Assembly (NCBI GenBank): GCA_008933705.1
Contig: WBUN01000007.1
Location: 1-64,000 of the forward strand
Length of the DNA: 64,000 nucleotides
Origin: Hyphomicrobiaceae bacterium
Lineage (GTDB): Bacteria > Pseudomonadota > Alphaproteobacteria > Rhizobiales > Hyphomicrobiaceae
Reading direction: 5' to 3'
Made by a program: the position numbers and the translations under genes. The notes under the pieces were generated by a model. That model was not told where the DNA came from. It saw only the letters and a list, made by a program, of their open reading frames with translations, and searched no databases. Of this stretch, positions 16,705 through 25,802 are shown one piece after another; the stretch's first letter is position 1; each line of letters begins with the position of its first letter.

Positions 16705-17358
16705 TCAACTCGCCGGAGCGCCTGCGCGGATCGCGGCGGCGATCGCGCCGACGAGAGTGCGGACGGCAGCCGGCGGCTGTCCGGCAGGAAGGGTCACGGC
16801 GACGAAGTCGGCACCCGCCTGCGCCAGCTCCTCGGCCTCCGCCGGCGTCTCGACATCGAAGGCCACGCACGGCACCTCGAAGATCTCCGCCCACCAGGCG
16901 ATGAGGTCATTGCGGCGCACGCGGGCTTTCTCGCGGTCCGTCAGGTGTGCCGGCGCACCGAAGGCCACGTAGTCGGCCCCGTGCTCAGCCAGCGTCATCG
17001 CATCGTGCCGCGAGATGCCGACGTCGACGCCGATGATGCCGCGCTGGCCAAGGGTGGCCTTGGCATTCTCGAAAGCACGGCCGAGGTCCTTTTGCGGGCC
17101 CAGGTGCACGCCGTCGGCACGAAGAGCGCGGGCAAGCGGCGCGTCGCCGAGGATCAGCGCCGCGGCACCCGCCTGCTGTGCTTGCTCAACGAGCAGCTTC
17201 GCGCCCGCGGCATCTCCCGTGCTCTTGGCCGCAGGCACGATCAGCACGGAAGCGATCTCGGCAGCAGCCAGCCCGGCCGCCAAGCGCTCCGCCGCGTTGG
17301 GCCCTGCCTCGACGACGGCATAAAGCCGGCAGCTCGCCTCAGCTTCCGCCACGATCAC
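16705..17358 (-). CDS. Thiamine-phosphate-synthase-like (ThiE/TenI) protein
   Basis: A 217-residue TIM-barrel protein. The canonical GADGVHLGQ signature is present as LRADGVHLGPQKDL, and GIIGVDVGISRHDAMTLAEHGADYVAFGA matches the phosphate-binding and strand-6 region of ThiE/TenI. ThiE joins HMP-PP and thiazole phosphate. No thi genes adjoin and the N-terminus departs from standard ThiE, so it may be a second, divergent paralogue or a TenI-like protein. It lies upstream of the Sel1 gene in the same direction. Confidence 0.75.
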   Translation of the reverse strand: MIVAEAEASCRLYAVVEAGPNAAERLAAGLAAAEIASVLIVPAAKSTGDAAGAKLLVEQAQQAGAAALILGDAPLARALRADGVHLGPQKDLGRAFENAKATLGQRGIIGVDVGISRHDAMTLAEHGADYVAFGAPAHLTDREKARVRRNDLIAWWAEIFEVPCVAFDVETPAEAEELAQAGADFVAVTLPAGQPPAAVRTLVGAIAAAIRAGAPAS

Positions 17359-17493
17359 TTCCGATACCGTTGCTCTCAGGCCGATGCCTATCGAACCGCA
17401 TTGGGGCGAAATAGGGACAGCGACATGGCCTTGGAGGCAACAGCCTTAACTCGCAAGGAATAACGCCAAACGCGGCGCCGGTGGGCGGCGCCC

Positions 17494-18513
17494 CTATGCC
17501 GCCTTCTCCAGCTGCTCGCTCCATTTGCCGAGGGCGGCGGCGCCGTTCATCCTGGCGCGATGCGTGAAGGCGCGCTGGGCGGCGGCCACGTTGTCCGTCT
17601 TGCCGCCCCAGGCCTTGAGGGCGGCCGCCTGCAGGGCACGGCCGTAGGAGAACGAAAGCGCCCAGGGCAGCGGGCCCATGGCATTCATGAACGAGAGATG
17701 CGCGGTCGCGTCCTCGTCTGATTGCCCGCCGGACAGGAAGGCGATGCCGGGCACCGCCGTAGGCACGCAGCGCTTGAGGATCTTGACGGTGCGCTCGGCA
17801 ACCTCCTGACGGCTCGCCTGCTTTGCGCACTTCTTGCCGGGCACGACCATGTTGGGTTTGAGGATGGTCTGCTCCAGCGGCACCTTGGCGTAGTAGAGCT
17901 GGGAATAGGTCTCCTTCAGCACCCGCTCGGTGACGGCCTCGCAGGTGTCGATGTCGTGGTCGCCGTCCATAAGCACCTCGGGCTCGACGATCGGCACGAG
18001 CCCGCCCTCCACGCACAGCGCCGCATAGCGTGCCAGTGCCTGCGCGTTGGCGTTGATGCAATTGTAGGAGGGGATGTTCTTGCCGATGTCGATCACGGCG
18101 CGCCACTTCGCGAACTTGGCGCCGAGGCCGACATACTCCTTGATGCGGTCGCGCAGGCCGTCGAGACCTTCGGTCACGACTTCGCCCGGGCAGAAAGGAA
18201 GCGGCTTGGTGCCGGCGTCGACCTTGATGCCCGCAAGCGCGCCGGTGTCCTGGATGATCTTGGTGAGCGGGGTGCCGTCCTTGGCCTTCTGGCGAATGGT
18301 CTCATCGTACAGGATGACGCCCGAGATGGCAGTCTTCATGGCGTCGGTGGAGCGGAAGAGCATCTCGCGATAGTCGCGCCGGTTCGCTTCCGTGTTCTCG
18401 ACCTTGATGCCGTCGAACCGCTTCTTGATGGTGCCGGAGCTTTCATCGGCGGCAAGGATGCCCTTGCCCGGGGCGACCATGGCTCGGGCGATCTCGGCAA
18501 GCGATTGGGTCAT
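17494..18513 (-). CDS. Class I fructose-bisphosphate aldolase
   Basis: A 339-residue Schiff-base aldolase that splits fructose-1,6-bisphosphate into DHAP and glyceraldehyde-3-phosphate. The active-site Lys lies in EQTILKPNMVVPG. GKGILAADESSGTIKKRF near the N-terminus, EVLMDGDHDIDTC and FLSGGQSDEDATAHL are family hallmarks. The start at MTQSLAEIARAM follows AGGAGAGG, a strong ribosome-binding site. GAPDH is encoded 800 bp away in the same direction, so two glycolytic/gluconeogenic enzymes are close but separated by a divergent gene. No metal ligands of class II enzymes are seen. Confidence 0.95.
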   Translation of the reverse strand: MTQSLAEIARAMVAPGKGILAADESSGTIKKRFDGIKVENTEANRRDYREMLFRSTDAMKTAISGVILYDETIRQKAKDGTPLTKIIQDTGALAGIKVDAGTKPLPFCPGEVVTEGLDGLRDRIKEYVGLGAKFAKWRAVIDIGKNIPSYNCINANAQALARYAALCVEGGLVPIVEPEVLMDGDHDIDTCEAVTERVLKETYSQLYYAKVPLEQTILKPNMVVPGKKCAKQASRQEVAERTVKILKRCVPTAVPGIAFLSGGQSDEDATAHLSFMNAMGPLPWALSFSYGRALQAAALKAWGGKTDNVAAAQRAFTHRARMNGAAALGKWSEQLEKAA

Positions 18514-18874
18514 GGGCTACCTCTCCTATGCGGTTCTGCGTTTTGAGGGCGTGTGCGGCCGTTCGGGGCGATGGATTAGCGGCAATTCGACGGTTGGACC
18601 AGGGGGCGAAAGCGTCTGTCCCCGCCATGGTAAAACGCCCTGCGCCGCCAGGCAGTTCATATCTTCCACTGCCGCCGGGCGCGTTGCTTGCTGCCGGGGA
18701 TGCCTTCCAGCTCTGACTACGTCTGCCGCCGCCCGGCCTGCAACGGTCAAGATCGTCGCGCTCGGCGCCCTTGCTTTGCGGCAGCGCACAGTCCTGCCCT
18801 CGACAGCGTACGGAGCACGTCCATACTCGCATTCGCCATTTCTTGTGGGCCCAGCGGTTCAGGGAGCACGCCAA
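18514..18874. other. Divergent intergenic region between aldolase and MAPEG genes
   Basis: These 361 bp hold the promoters of the aldolase (minus) and MAPEG (plus) genes. Open frames here are short and without family resemblance. I see no RNA gene, repeat or clear operator. Confidence 0.3.
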
Positions 18875-19261
18875 ATGACAATGGATCTCGCCTATCTCGT
18901 CTGGTCTGCCGCGCTGACGGTGGTGCTGGCCCTCATCGCCGTGACCGGCGCCGCCCAACAGATCGGCTTGGCGAAGCTGGCTGGCGATCGGGAGAAATTT
19001 CCGGAGATCACGGGCTGGGCCGGCCGGGCCGCGCGCGCCCACCGCAACATGCTCGAGAACCTCGTCTTGTTCGCGATCCTCGTGCTCGTCGCCCACGTCA
19101 CGCGCCGCGCGAACGCCCAGACGCAGCTCGGGGCGCAGATCTTCTTCTGGGCACGTGTTGTCCACGCCGGCCTCTACATCGGCGCCGTCGCCTGGGCCCG
19201 CACCGCCGCCTGGGTCGTCTCGATGATCGGGCTGCTGCTGATCTTTGCGCAGTTGATCTGA
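18875..19261 (+). CDS. MAPEG family membrane protein
   Basis: A 128-residue integral membrane protein with four hydrophobic helices (about 6-26, 58-78, 85-105 and 112-127). The MAPEG signature is visible in RAARAHRNMLENLVLFAILVL. MAPEG proteins include microsomal glutathione transferases and bacterial relatives of unknown substrate. The start MTMDLAYLVW (ATG at 18875) is preceded by a GGGAG ribosome-binding site and matches family length; the frame is open much further upstream but that part is not conserved. It is followed by a strong hairpin shared with gap. Confidence 0.85.
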   Translation: MTMDLAYLVWSAALTVVLALIAVTGAAQQIGLAKLAGDREKFPEITGWAGRAARAHRNMLENLVLFAILVLVAHVTRRANAQTQLGAQIFFWARVVHAGLYIGAVAWARTAAWVVSMIGLLLIFAQLI

Positions 19262-19270
19262 GAGGGAATC

Positions 19271-19298
19271 GGGGAGCGATCCCGCTGGATCGCTCCCC
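19271..19298. terminator. Bidirectional terminator-like hairpin
   Basis: A perfect 12-bp stem, GGGGAGCGATCC / GGATCGCTCCCC, with a 4-base loop lies between the convergent MAPEG (plus) and gap (minus) genes. It probably ends both transcripts. Confidence 0.7.
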
Positions 19299-19332
19299 GT
19301 CCGATCGCTTGCCTCGGCGCCGGCGCCGCAGG

Positions 19333-20340
19333 TCAGAGCAGTTTCGCCATCGCCACGGCGGTATCGCTCATGCGGTTGGAGAAGCCCCACTCGTTGTCGT
19401 ACCAGGAGAGCACGCGCACCAGCTTGCCGCCGACGATCTGCGTGCCGGTCAGATCGAACGTCGAGGATGCCGGGTTGTGGTTGAAGTCAACCGATACCAG
19501 CGGCTCGTCGGTGATGCCGAGGATGCCTTTGAGCTGCTGGTTGGAGGCATGCTCCATGGCCTTGTTGATCTCCTCCACGCTGGTCTCCCGGCCGGGGATG
19601 AACTTCAAGTCCACGACGGAGACGTTGGGCGTCGGCACGCGGATGGCGGTGCCGTCGAGCTTGCCTTTCAGCTCCGGCAGCACCAGGCCGACGGCAGCGG
19701 CGGCGCCCGTCGAGGTCGGGATCATGTTGACGGCGGCGGCGCGGGCGCGGCGCATGTCCTTGTGGGCCTGATCGAGCACGTTCTGGTCGTTGGTGTAGGC
19801 GTGGATCGTCGTCATGAAGCCCGAGTTGATGCCGCACAGGTCGTTCAGCACCTTGGCCACGGGCGCCAGGCAGTTGGTAGTGCATGACGCGTTCGAGACC
19901 ACCTTGTGGTCGGCGGTGAGCTTGTCGTGGTTGACGCCGTAGACGACGGTGAGATCGGCGCCCTTCGACGGCGCCGACACCAGCACGCGCTTGGCACCGG
20001 CCTCGAGGTGGGCGGCTGCCTTCTCACGGTCGGTGAAGATGCCCGTGCATTCCATCACGATGTCGATGCCGAGCGACTTCCAGGGCAGCTTCTTGGGATC
20101 GCGCTCGGCCAGCACCTTGATCGGGCCCATGCCGACGTCGAGCGTGTCGCCGTCGACCTTGACCTCGCCCGGGAAACGGCCGTGGACGGAGTCGTACTTG
20201 AGGAGGTGCGCGTTGTCCTTGGGGGAGAACAGGTCATTGATGGCGACCACCTGCACATCTTTGCGCTTGGCCTCGGCTATGGCGCGCAGCACGTTGCGTC
20301 CGATGCGGCCGAAGCCCGAGATTGCGATCTTTACTGCCAT
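19333..20340 (-). CDS. gap: Type I glyceraldehyde-3-phosphate dehydrogenase
   Basis: A 335-residue NAD(P)-dependent enzyme converting glyceraldehyde-3-phosphate to 1,3-bisphosphoglycerate. The Rossmann motif [13 protein letters not shown] opens the protein, and the catalytic Cys is in [12 protein letters not shown] (about residue 153). Specificity loops ([20 protein letters not shown]) and the C-terminal [12 protein letters not shown] are intact. The start is taken at [11 protein letters not shown] (ATG at 20340), the conserved N-terminus; the frame is open 99 bp further upstream. It works with the aldolase encoded at 17494. Confidence 0.96.
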   Translation of the reverse strand: MAVKIAISGFGRIGRNVLRAIAEAKRKDVQVVAINDLFSPKDNAHLLKYDSVHGRFPGEVKVDGDTLDVGMGPIKVLAERDPKKLPWKSLGIDIVMECTGIFTDREKAAAHLEAGAKRVLVSAPSKGADLTVVYGVNHDKLTADHKVVSNASCTTNCLAPVAKVLNDLCGINSGFMTTIHAYTNDQNVLDQAHKDMRRARAAAVNMIPTSTGAAAAVGLVLPELKGKLDGTAIRVPTPNVSVVDLKFIPGRETSVEEINKAMEHASNQQLKGILGITDEPLVSVDFNHNPASSTFDLTGTQIVGGKLVRVLSWYDNEWGFSNRMSDTAVAMAKLL

Positions 20341-20575
20341 GGAGGTGCTCCCAAGTAGCGCGGGGTGGTTTGCATCAAACCCGTCGCAGGGCCAAGGTGA
20401 AGTTTGCCGCCTTCCGCGCTGCCGCAGCAATGGCGACATGCCGCAACAGCCGGCGTGCGAATTCGCGCTTTCTAGTGCGGCGTCACTGCCCGTGCTGTCA
20501 ATGCGACAGTTGAATTGCGGTGAAACGTGCGCCGGAGGAAACTGTTTCGATCACCGCAGCTTTTGTTGACGCTGG

Positions 20576-20604
20576 GAGTGCCAGTACCTATCGTTGGATT
20601 CCTA
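20576..20604 (+). promoter_or_regulatory. Sigma70-type promoter for the zapA region
   Basis: TTGACG (20576-20581) and TATCGT (20599-20604) are separated by 17 bp, close to the vegetative -35/-10 consensus. It lies in the 317-bp gap upstream of the small coiled-coil gene at 20658 and points toward it. Nothing else is evident in this gap. Confidence 0.45.
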
Positions 20605-20657
20605 GAGGGGCAGTGCCGTGCGGTCGGGCGGCACGCAGCTAAGCGGGTTCCTGGAAC

Positions 20658-20930
20658 ATGGCCCGGCGCCAAGCTCAAGGGGCGGAGCGCAAGCGCGCTT
20701 CCGTCCGCGAACAGTCACTTCAGGCGCGTGCGAAGTCCAAGCCGGTCCCGCCGGATGGCGCGCTGAAGGAGCGCCTGGCAGCCCTCGAACGGGAGCGCGA
20801 TGCGCTCCTGGCCGACCTGCAGCGCGCGGAAGCCCGCGTGCGCAGCCTCGAGAAGGTGCACGCTCAGGTGCGTGACCGCATTGCCTGGGCCCTGGATTCC
20901 CTGCATAACGTGCTTGAGGGAAAAGGCTGA
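20658..20930 (+). CDS. Small coiled-coil protein upstream of ZapA (DUF4164-like)
   Basis: A 90-residue protein with a basic N-terminus (about 1-35) followed by a heptad-rich helix (about 36-75, LKERLAALERERDALLADL) and a conserved-looking tail, VRDRIAWALDSLHNVLEGKG. Coiled-coil proteins of this size immediately before zapA are common in Hyphomicrobiales and are often assigned to DUF4164; I cannot confirm the family. The 25-bp spacing to the ZapA start suggests an operon and possibly a partner role in division. Confidence 0.65.
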   Translation: MARRQAQGAERKRASVREQSLQARAKSKPVPPDGALKERLAALERERDALLADLQRAEARVRSLEKVHAQVRDRIAWALDSLHNVLEGKG

Positions 20931-20955
20931 ACTCGGGGGGCGGCGGCATCGCCCG

Positions 20956-21273
20956 ATGCTGCCGGCGTGGTCGATGGGGCAGGTTTCGGTCACGCTCAAC
21001 GGCCGCACCTATAGCCTGCGGTGCACGGATGGGGAGGAAGCGCGGCTCATCGAGCTGGCGACCTACGTCAAGGTGCGCGCGGAAGCCTTGGCCCAGGAAT
21101 TCGGATCGGTCGGCGACGATCGCGTGCTGCTCATGGCAGCCATCATGATTGCAGATGAGCTGTGGCTTGTGCGGTCGGGACAGGATCCCGCCGCAGTTGT
21201 GCCGGGCATGAACGGCGCGCGGGCCGTTCCTCCGCCGCTGCCCTCTGCGCCGCCTGCTGCGGCACGCAGATGA
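20956..21273 (+). CDS. zapA: Cell division protein ZapA
   Basis: 105 residues from the ATG at 20956, or 99 from the ATG at 20974 (MGQVSVTLNGR), which matches the usual ZapA N-terminus better. ZapA binds and bundles FtsZ at the division ring. The family core is visible: VTLNGRTYSLRCTDGEEARL, then VGDDRVLLMAAIMIADEL in the coiled-coil half. The C-terminal Pro/Ala tail is probably disordered. Its position just before 6S RNA and 5-FCL is the classic alphaproteobacterial arrangement. Confidence 0.85.
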   Translation: MLPAWSMGQVSVTLNGRTYSLRCTDGEEARLIELATYVKVRAEALAQEFGSVGDDRVLLMAAIMIADELWLVRSGQDPAAVVPGMNGARAVPPPLPSAPPAAARR

Positions 21274-21329
21274 GCCCTGCGCTGCGACCCACGTTGATTT
21301 TTCACCCGGGCGACGTAAGTTGGCCCCAA

Positions 21330-21492
21330 GTGCAGGGCTGCGGGGTGCGTCAGGAGCATTACGACCCGGGGGCCTATAAGATCCGCTAGGGAGCTGTCCC
21401 TGACCGGGGTCGTGGCCCCGGACATACGGCGCCCACCTACACTTGTAGGGCCAGCGGGATCGACCGCTCCAACGGCCCAGGCGGCTCTGCAC
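21330..21492 (+). ncRNA. ssrS: 6S RNA
   Basis: Between zapA and the 5-formyl-THF cyclo-ligase gene, where ssrS lies in many proteobacteria, about 163 nt can fold into one long irregular hairpin. The closing stem pairs GTGCAGGGCTG (21330-21340) with CGGCTCTGCAC (21482-21492), allowing two G-U pairs. CGGGGTGCGTCAGG near the 5' side resembles the conserved start of alphaproteobacterial 6S. 6S RNA sequesters sigma70 holoenzyme by mimicking an open promoter. Exact ends are estimates from the stem. Confidence 0.75.
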
Positions 21493-21548
21493 TTTCGAAG
21501 CTGCTTGTGCTTGCGCTGCTCGTCGCGATCTGATGTATCGAGGGCAGC

Positions 21549-22139
21549 GTGACCGAAGCACCCGACATCATCCTGGAAAAGCGCGCGCTGCGCTGGCGCA
21601 TCAAGGCGTGGCGGACAGGGCTGACGGCTGAAGACCGGCGGCGGGCCGCGGCGGCGCTGGCCGGCCATGGCCTGGGCTTTCTGGCGCCGGCGCCCGGAAC
21701 AGCCGTGTCCGGCTTTGCATCGCTGGACGACGAGCTCGACTGTGGCCCATTGCTGCAGCGGCTTGCCGGCGGGGGCATGCGGCTGGCGCTGCCCGTGGTC
21801 CAGGGCAAGGGCCTGCCACTGCTCTTCCGCGCCTGGGCTCCGGGCGATGTGATGGGGAGCGGGGTGTGGGGCATCGCCGAGCCTGTCGCGGACAGCCCCG
21901 CAATCGAGCCCGATATCGTGCTGGTTCCCCTGCTGGCCTTCGATCGGACCGGCCGGCGCATCGGTTACGGCGGCGGCTTCTATGACCGCACCTTGCGCCA
22001 ATTGCGCGCCCGCAAGCCGATCGTTGCCGTCGGCCTGGCCTACGACGAGCAGCGGGTCGACGCCGTACCCCATCTCGACTATGACGAGCGTCTCGACTGG
22101 GTGCTGACGCCCTCAGGGCCAATTCGGTGCATCGGCTAG
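21549..22139 (+). CDS. 5-formyltetrahydrofolate cyclo-ligase
   Basis: A 196-residue ATP-dependent enzyme that converts 5-formyl-THF to 5,10-methenyl-THF. Family landmarks are KRALRWRIKAWR at the start, the LVPLLAFDRTGRRIGYGGGFYDRTL nucleotide/Mg loop, and GLAYDEQRVDAVPHLDYDERLDWVLT near the end. Translation appears to start at a GTG (21549). It directly follows 6S RNA, and the YmdB-type gene starts 3 bp after its stop, so these two are probably cotranscribed. Confidence 0.92.
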   Translation: MTEAPDIILEKRALRWRIKAWRTGLTAEDRRRAAAALAGHGLGFLAPAPGTAVSGFASLDDELDCGPLLQRLAGGGMRLALPVVQGKGLPLLFRAWAPGDVMGSGVWGIAEPVADSPAIEPDIVLVPLLAFDRTGRRIGYGGGFYDRTLRQLRARKPIVAVGLAYDEQRVDAVPHLDYDERLDWVLTPSGPIRCIG

Positions 22140-22142
22140 CAC

Positions 22143-22967
22143 ATGCGTCTCTTGTTTCTCGGCGATGTGGTGGGGCGCTCCGGCCGCCAGGCGGTGCTGA
22201 ACGGTCTGCCCAAGCTGCGCGATCGCTACAAGCTCGACTTCGTGGTCGTCAACGGGGAGAACGCGGCCGGCGGGTTCGGCATCACCGAGGCCATCTTCGA
22301 GGAGCTGCGCGGCGCGGGGGCCGACGTGGTCACGCTCGGCAACCACTCCTTCGACCAGAAGGACACGCTCGTCTTCATCGAGCGCCACGACCGGCTGCTG
22401 CGTCCGATCAACTACCCGGCGGGAACGCCCGGCCGGGGGGCCGGGCTTTTCCGGGCGGCGAACGGTGCCGATGTGCTCGTCATCAATGCCATGGGCCTCG
22501 TTTTCATGCCCGAGCTCGCCTGCCCTTTCCGTGCCGTCGATCACGAGATCGAGGCCTGCGGGCTGAAGCGCGGCGCCGACGCTATTCTTGTCGACTTCCA
22601 TGCAGAGGCTACCAGCGAAAAGCAGGCCTTCGGCTACTTCCTGGACGGCAGGGCGAGCTGCGTCGTCGGCACGCATACGCATGCGCCGACCTCCGACGAG
22701 CGCATCCTGCCGCGCGGCACCGCCTACATCTCGGATGCGGGCATGTGCGGCGACTACGAATCGGTTCTCGGAATGGACCGCGAGGAGCCGCTGAACCGCT
22801 TCCTCACAAAGATCCCGCGCGGGCGATTCGAGCCGGCCAACGGCCCCGCGACCCTGTCCGGTCTGGCGATTGACATCGACGACGCCACAGGCCTTGCCCG
22901 GCACACGGCAGCATTGCGGCTCGGTGGTGTTTTGACACCTACCGAGCCGCTGTTCTGGGTCGAGTGA
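22143..22967 (+). CDS. YmdB/TIGR00282-type metallophosphoesterase
   Basis: A 274-residue calcineurin-like phosphoesterase. Metal-ligand motifs run in order: FLGDVVGRSGR (about 5-15), VVNGENAAGGFG, TLGNHSFDQKD and VVGTHTHAPTSDERILP (about 175-191). The Bacillus homologue YmdB hydrolyses 2',3'-cAMP and affects RNA turnover and biofilm decisions; the same activity here is inferred. It begins 3 bp after the cyclo-ligase gene. Confidence 0.92.
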   Translation: MRLLFLGDVVGRSGRQAVLNGLPKLRDRYKLDFVVVNGENAAGGFGITEAIFEELRGAGADVVTLGNHSFDQKDTLVFIERHDRLLRPINYPAGTPGRGAGLFRAANGADVLVINAMGLVFMPELACPFRAVDHEIEACGLKRGADAILVDFHAEATSEKQAFGYFLDGRASCVVGTHTHAPTSDERILPRGTAYISDAGMCGDYESVLGMDREEPLNRFLTKIPRGRFEPANGPATLSGLAIDIDDATGLARHTAALRLGGVLTPTEPLFWVE

Positions 22968-23119
22968 GAAAGAGAGAGTTCAGGCTTCTAAAGAGTACGG
23001 CCAATTCCGTCTCTTGGTTGAGAGCTGATACTCGCGGCTCCCGGAGCGTCCGCCTTGGGCAGCAGGGCGGCGATCCAAGATGCTGTCCGCATCCTGAAGC
23101 GGACGCTAGGCGCCAATGG

Positions 23120-23134
23120 TTAACAAATGGTTAA
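23120..23134. promoter_or_regulatory. Perfect CtrA-box sequence between convergent genes
   Basis: TTAACAAATGGTTAA fits TTAA-N7-TTAA exactly, but it lies in the 228-bp gap between the 3' ends of the YmdB-type (plus) and DUF930 (minus) genes, where no promoter is expected. It may be chance, drive an unannotated transcript, or mark another function. Confidence 0.3.
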
Positions 23135-23195
23135 TCGTCGTGCCGCCGGCCGGGATGGTGGGGCCGCGGGGTTACAGCGGCCTCTGTTGGCAGGG

Positions 23196-23582
23196 CTACC
23201 ACAGGCCCAGGGCCTCGATGCGATTCTTGGGGATCGGCCTGCCCATCGTGTAGGTGAAGGCGGTTGCCTTCATGCGATCGGGCGTCACCATGCACGTGAA
23301 GCTGAAGGTGATCCATTGCCCGCCCGTGCGCACGGCGCCGCCGGTGCCGGATACGACGTTGCCCTGGACGGTTGGGGCGGATGTGGCGTTGATCCGCACC
23401 CTGTCGGGCTTCACGAGCTTCTTCTCGCGGGTGAACGTCTGCAGGCCGAGCAGGTCGCACACCTGCATGGTGCGCGTCTGCGGGTCCATCTTCTTCAACA
23501 GCCGGTCCATCCCGGTCTGGGCTGAGGTAGGGGAACAAAGCAGGCAGCCGGCGAGCGCGGCCGGAACGGCAACTTTCCTCAT
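23196..23582 (-). CDS. Secreted DUF930 domain-containing protein
   Basis: A 128-residue protein with a signal peptide (about 1-21, VAVPAALAGCLLCSPTSAQ) and a DUF930-type domain: LKKMDPQTRTMQVCDL near the start, WITFSFTCMVTPDRMKATAF and MGRPIPKNRIEALGLW at the end. Two mature-domain cysteines (about 42 and 96) could form a disulfide. DUF930 proteins are periplasmic and of unknown function in Hyphomicrobiales. It is monocistronic and divergent from the YebC gene. Confidence 0.8.
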   Translation of the reverse strand: MRKVAVPAALAGCLLCSPTSAQTGMDRLLKKMDPQTRTMQVCDLLGLQTFTREKKLVKPDRVRINATSAPTVQGNVVSGTGGAVRTGGQWITFSFTCMVTPDRMKATAFTYTMGRPIPKNRIEALGLW

Positions 23583-23800
23583 TTGTCTTTCTTCCCTCGA
23601 GGTCGTTGGTGCCCGGCGCGAGGCCCATCGCGCCGGGGGACGGAAACTTAACTCTGGACCGGTGACGACTATGAGACGCGGCGCGATTCGTCGCGGCCGG
23701 CCAAGCTGCAGAGCGACCCTCGCCGGCTCTGGATTTGCCGCCGCCGCCCGCCTATAAGCCTAGAATCTTCCCACATCCCCGCATTGTCCGAGAGACGAGC

Positions 23801-24550
23801 ATGGCCGGCCATTCGCAATTCAAGAACATCATGCATCGCAAGGGCCGTCAGGATGCGGCCCGCTCCAAGCTGTTTGCGAAGCTCGCGCGCGAAATCACGG
23901 TGGCGGCAAAGAACGGTTTGCCCGATCCCGAGATGAACCCGCGCCTGCGCCTTGCCATCCAGGCGGCGCGCGCGGAGAACATGCCCAAGGACAACATCGA
24001 GCGGGCGATCAAGAAGGCGACGGGAGCGGATACCGAGAATTTCGAGGCCATTCGTTACGAGGGCTATGGCCCGGGCGGTGTTGCCATCATCGTCGAGGCG
24101 CTCACGGGCAATCGCAACCGTACGGGCGGCGCGGTGCGCGCGGTGTTCACCAAGCACGGCGGAAACCTCGGCGCCACCGGGGCCGTCTCGCACATGTTTG
24201 CCCACGTGGGCGAGATTACCTATGGGGCGAGCGCCGGCTCCGGCGATGCCGTGCTCGAGGCGGCCATCGAGGCCGGTGCCGACGACGTGCAGTCGGATGC
24301 CAACGGCCATCTCATCACCTGCTCGTTCGAGGGGCTGGGCGCGGTGGCGGCGGCGCTTGAAGCCAAGCTCGGCGAGCCGGCCTCCGTGAAGGCGCTGTGG
24401 AAGCCGACGCAGTCCACCGCGGTCGACGAGGAAAAGGCCGGCTCAATACTGAAGCTCATCGCCGGCCTGGAGGACGACGACGACGTGCAGAACGTCTACT
24501 CGAACTTCGAGGTGTCAGACGCCGTGCTTGCCAAGCTGACGGCCGCCTAG
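23801..24550 (+). CDS. YebC/PmpR family DNA-binding regulatory protein
   Basis: A 249-residue protein starting at [20 protein letters not shown], the conserved TACO1/YebC N-terminus; the frame is open 66 bp upstream but unconserved. [35 protein letters not shown], and the C-terminal [20 protein letters not shown] are family hallmarks. Members act as transcription regulators and, per recent work on TACO1/YebC, help ribosomes pass polyproline stretches. In many genomes yebC precedes ruvC, as it does here, with two small genes in between. Confidence 0.93.
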   Translation: MAGHSQFKNIMHRKGRQDAARSKLFAKLAREITVAAKNGLPDPEMNPRLRLAIQAARAENMPKDNIERAIKKATGADTENFEAIRYEGYGPGGVAIIVEALTGNRNRTGGAVRAVFTKHGGNLGATGAVSHMFAHVGEITYGASAGSGDAVLEAAIEAGADDVQSDANGHLITCSFEGLGAVAAALEAKLGEPASVKALWKPTQSTAVDEEKAGSILKLIAGLEDDDDVQNVYSNFEVSDAVLAKLTAA

Positions 24551-24760
24551 ACCAGAGACCATCCGATCGAGATGGATCGCCGATCGTTCCGTTGTCATCG
24601 CGGAATATCGCGCTAGCGAAATATCTACCGGGATCTTGAAGCGTGGCCGGCCGGGCAGACCGCCAAAGCCATCGGGCAAGGCCCCTGCTCTGCGCGCTCA
24701 CGCGCTGTCGATGACAGGCGTGGCTTGTGGACTGCCGGTTCAACCCGAATCGGAGAGATT

Positions 24761-25177
24761 CTAGGCCTTCGGCTTCATCACTTCGGCTTCGATCTCGACC
24801 AGATGGTTCGGCGCGCCAAGCCCCGGCACGTGCAGGTAGGCGCTGGGGGCGGGGTGCCCTTGCAGCATGCGGTCGCGGATCGTGCGATAGAGATTGAGGT
24901 GGCCGCCTTCCGTCACGCACACCGTGGTCTTGACGAGGTGGCACTTCTCGTAGCCCGCCGCCTTCATAGCGTCGAAGAGATTGATCCAGGCGCGCTGCAT
25001 CTGCGCTTCCAGGCCGTCTTCCGGCACCCCTTCAGGGCCGGGTCCGGGCTGCCCCGCAACGACGAAGCGCCGGGCGGCGGCAGCGCGCGCACTCTCCGAC
25101 GCGGCATCGACGGGCGGAGGAGCAACCGAAGAGCAAGCGGGCTGGGGGGGCTCGGGCAGACGCGGCATGGCACTCAC
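24761..25177 (-). CDS. RidA family protein
   Basis: A 138-residue RidA-fold protein. Standard RidA proteins deaminate reactive enamine/imine intermediates of PLP enzymes. FVVAGQPGPGPEG, QMQRAWINLFDAMKAAGYE, LVKTTVCVTEGGHLN and APSAYLHVPGLGAPNHLVEIEAEV match the fold. The usual catalytic Arg region (PAR) is replaced by HVPGLGAPNHLVEIE, so deaminase activity is not certain. The first 30 residues are Pro/Ala-rich and atypical; a later start is possible. It converges with yebC. Confidence 0.75.
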   Translation of the reverse strand: MSAMPRLPEPPQPACSSVAPPPVDAASESARAAAARRFVVAGQPGPGPEGVPEDGLEAQMQRAWINLFDAMKAAGYEKCHLVKTTVCVTEGGHLNLYRTIRDRMLQGHPAPSAYLHVPGLGAPNHLVEIEAEVMKPKA

Positions 25178-25354
25178 TCCGCCAACATTGCGGCCGTGCC
25201 CTCTGCGTTGCCCCGTGTGCGGTCTTGTTGTCGAACGGCATGCGAGCGACCGCTGCCGTCTAAGCTATCACCAAAACGTCACAATGCAATCGTCTGCAGG
25301 ACTGATCGTGCGACGGATCGCCGGTTAAGGGAAATGCTCTCGCCGCATCCCGCG

Positions 25355-25684
25355 TCACTTCCAGAAATAGCCGGCGACCGCCAGGACTGCGCCCGCCAGC
25401 ATCATGAACAGGGCGACGACACCCAGCACCTGCGCCGCGAAATGGCCCGCGACCGTTCCCGCCGTCTTGGTCGCCTTGCCGGTCCAGGTCGGCTGCGACG
25501 CGATCTCGTTGAGCTTAGTTTCGAGGGCTGTGGGGTTCTCGGCCGTGCGCTTGCCGCGGGCGAGCGTCCAGGCCGAATCGATGGCCGCATCCTTCAGGTC
25601 GTAGCTTGAGACCTTCCAGCGGATCAGCGCGCCAACCACGACGAGAAGCGCGCCCGAAAGCATCATCCACGCGCTGATTCCCAT
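25355..25684 (-). CDS. Small two-helix membrane protein, unrecognised
   Basis: A 109-residue protein with hydrophobic helices at both ends (about 5-24, [16 protein letters not shown]; about 84-106, [22 protein letters not shown]) around a soluble, mildly basic middle. Both termini probably face the same side of the membrane. I recognise no family. It is divergent from ruvC, with the start 118 bp from the RuvC ATG. Confidence 0.6.
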   Translation of the reverse strand: MGISAWMMLSGALLVVVGALIRWKVSSYDLKDAAIDSAWTLARGKRTAENPTALETKLNEIASQPTWTGKATKTAGTVAGHFAAQVLGVVALFMMLAGAVLAVAGYFWK

Positions 25685-25802
25685 GGCCGCTCGACCTCCT
25701 CATGTGAGGCGCACAGTCGCTTGCAGGCCACAAGCTTGGCCCAGGACGCCGGGCCCGGCAAGAGTGTGGCTTGGTGCCGGCGGCGATGTGCTAGGAGGGC
25801 TC

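Noticed and set aside
17462-17493. Terminator after the aldolase gene
   Set aside because: GGCGCC repeats can pair but the stem is short and ambiguous and no U tract follows on the minus strand, so I did not list it.
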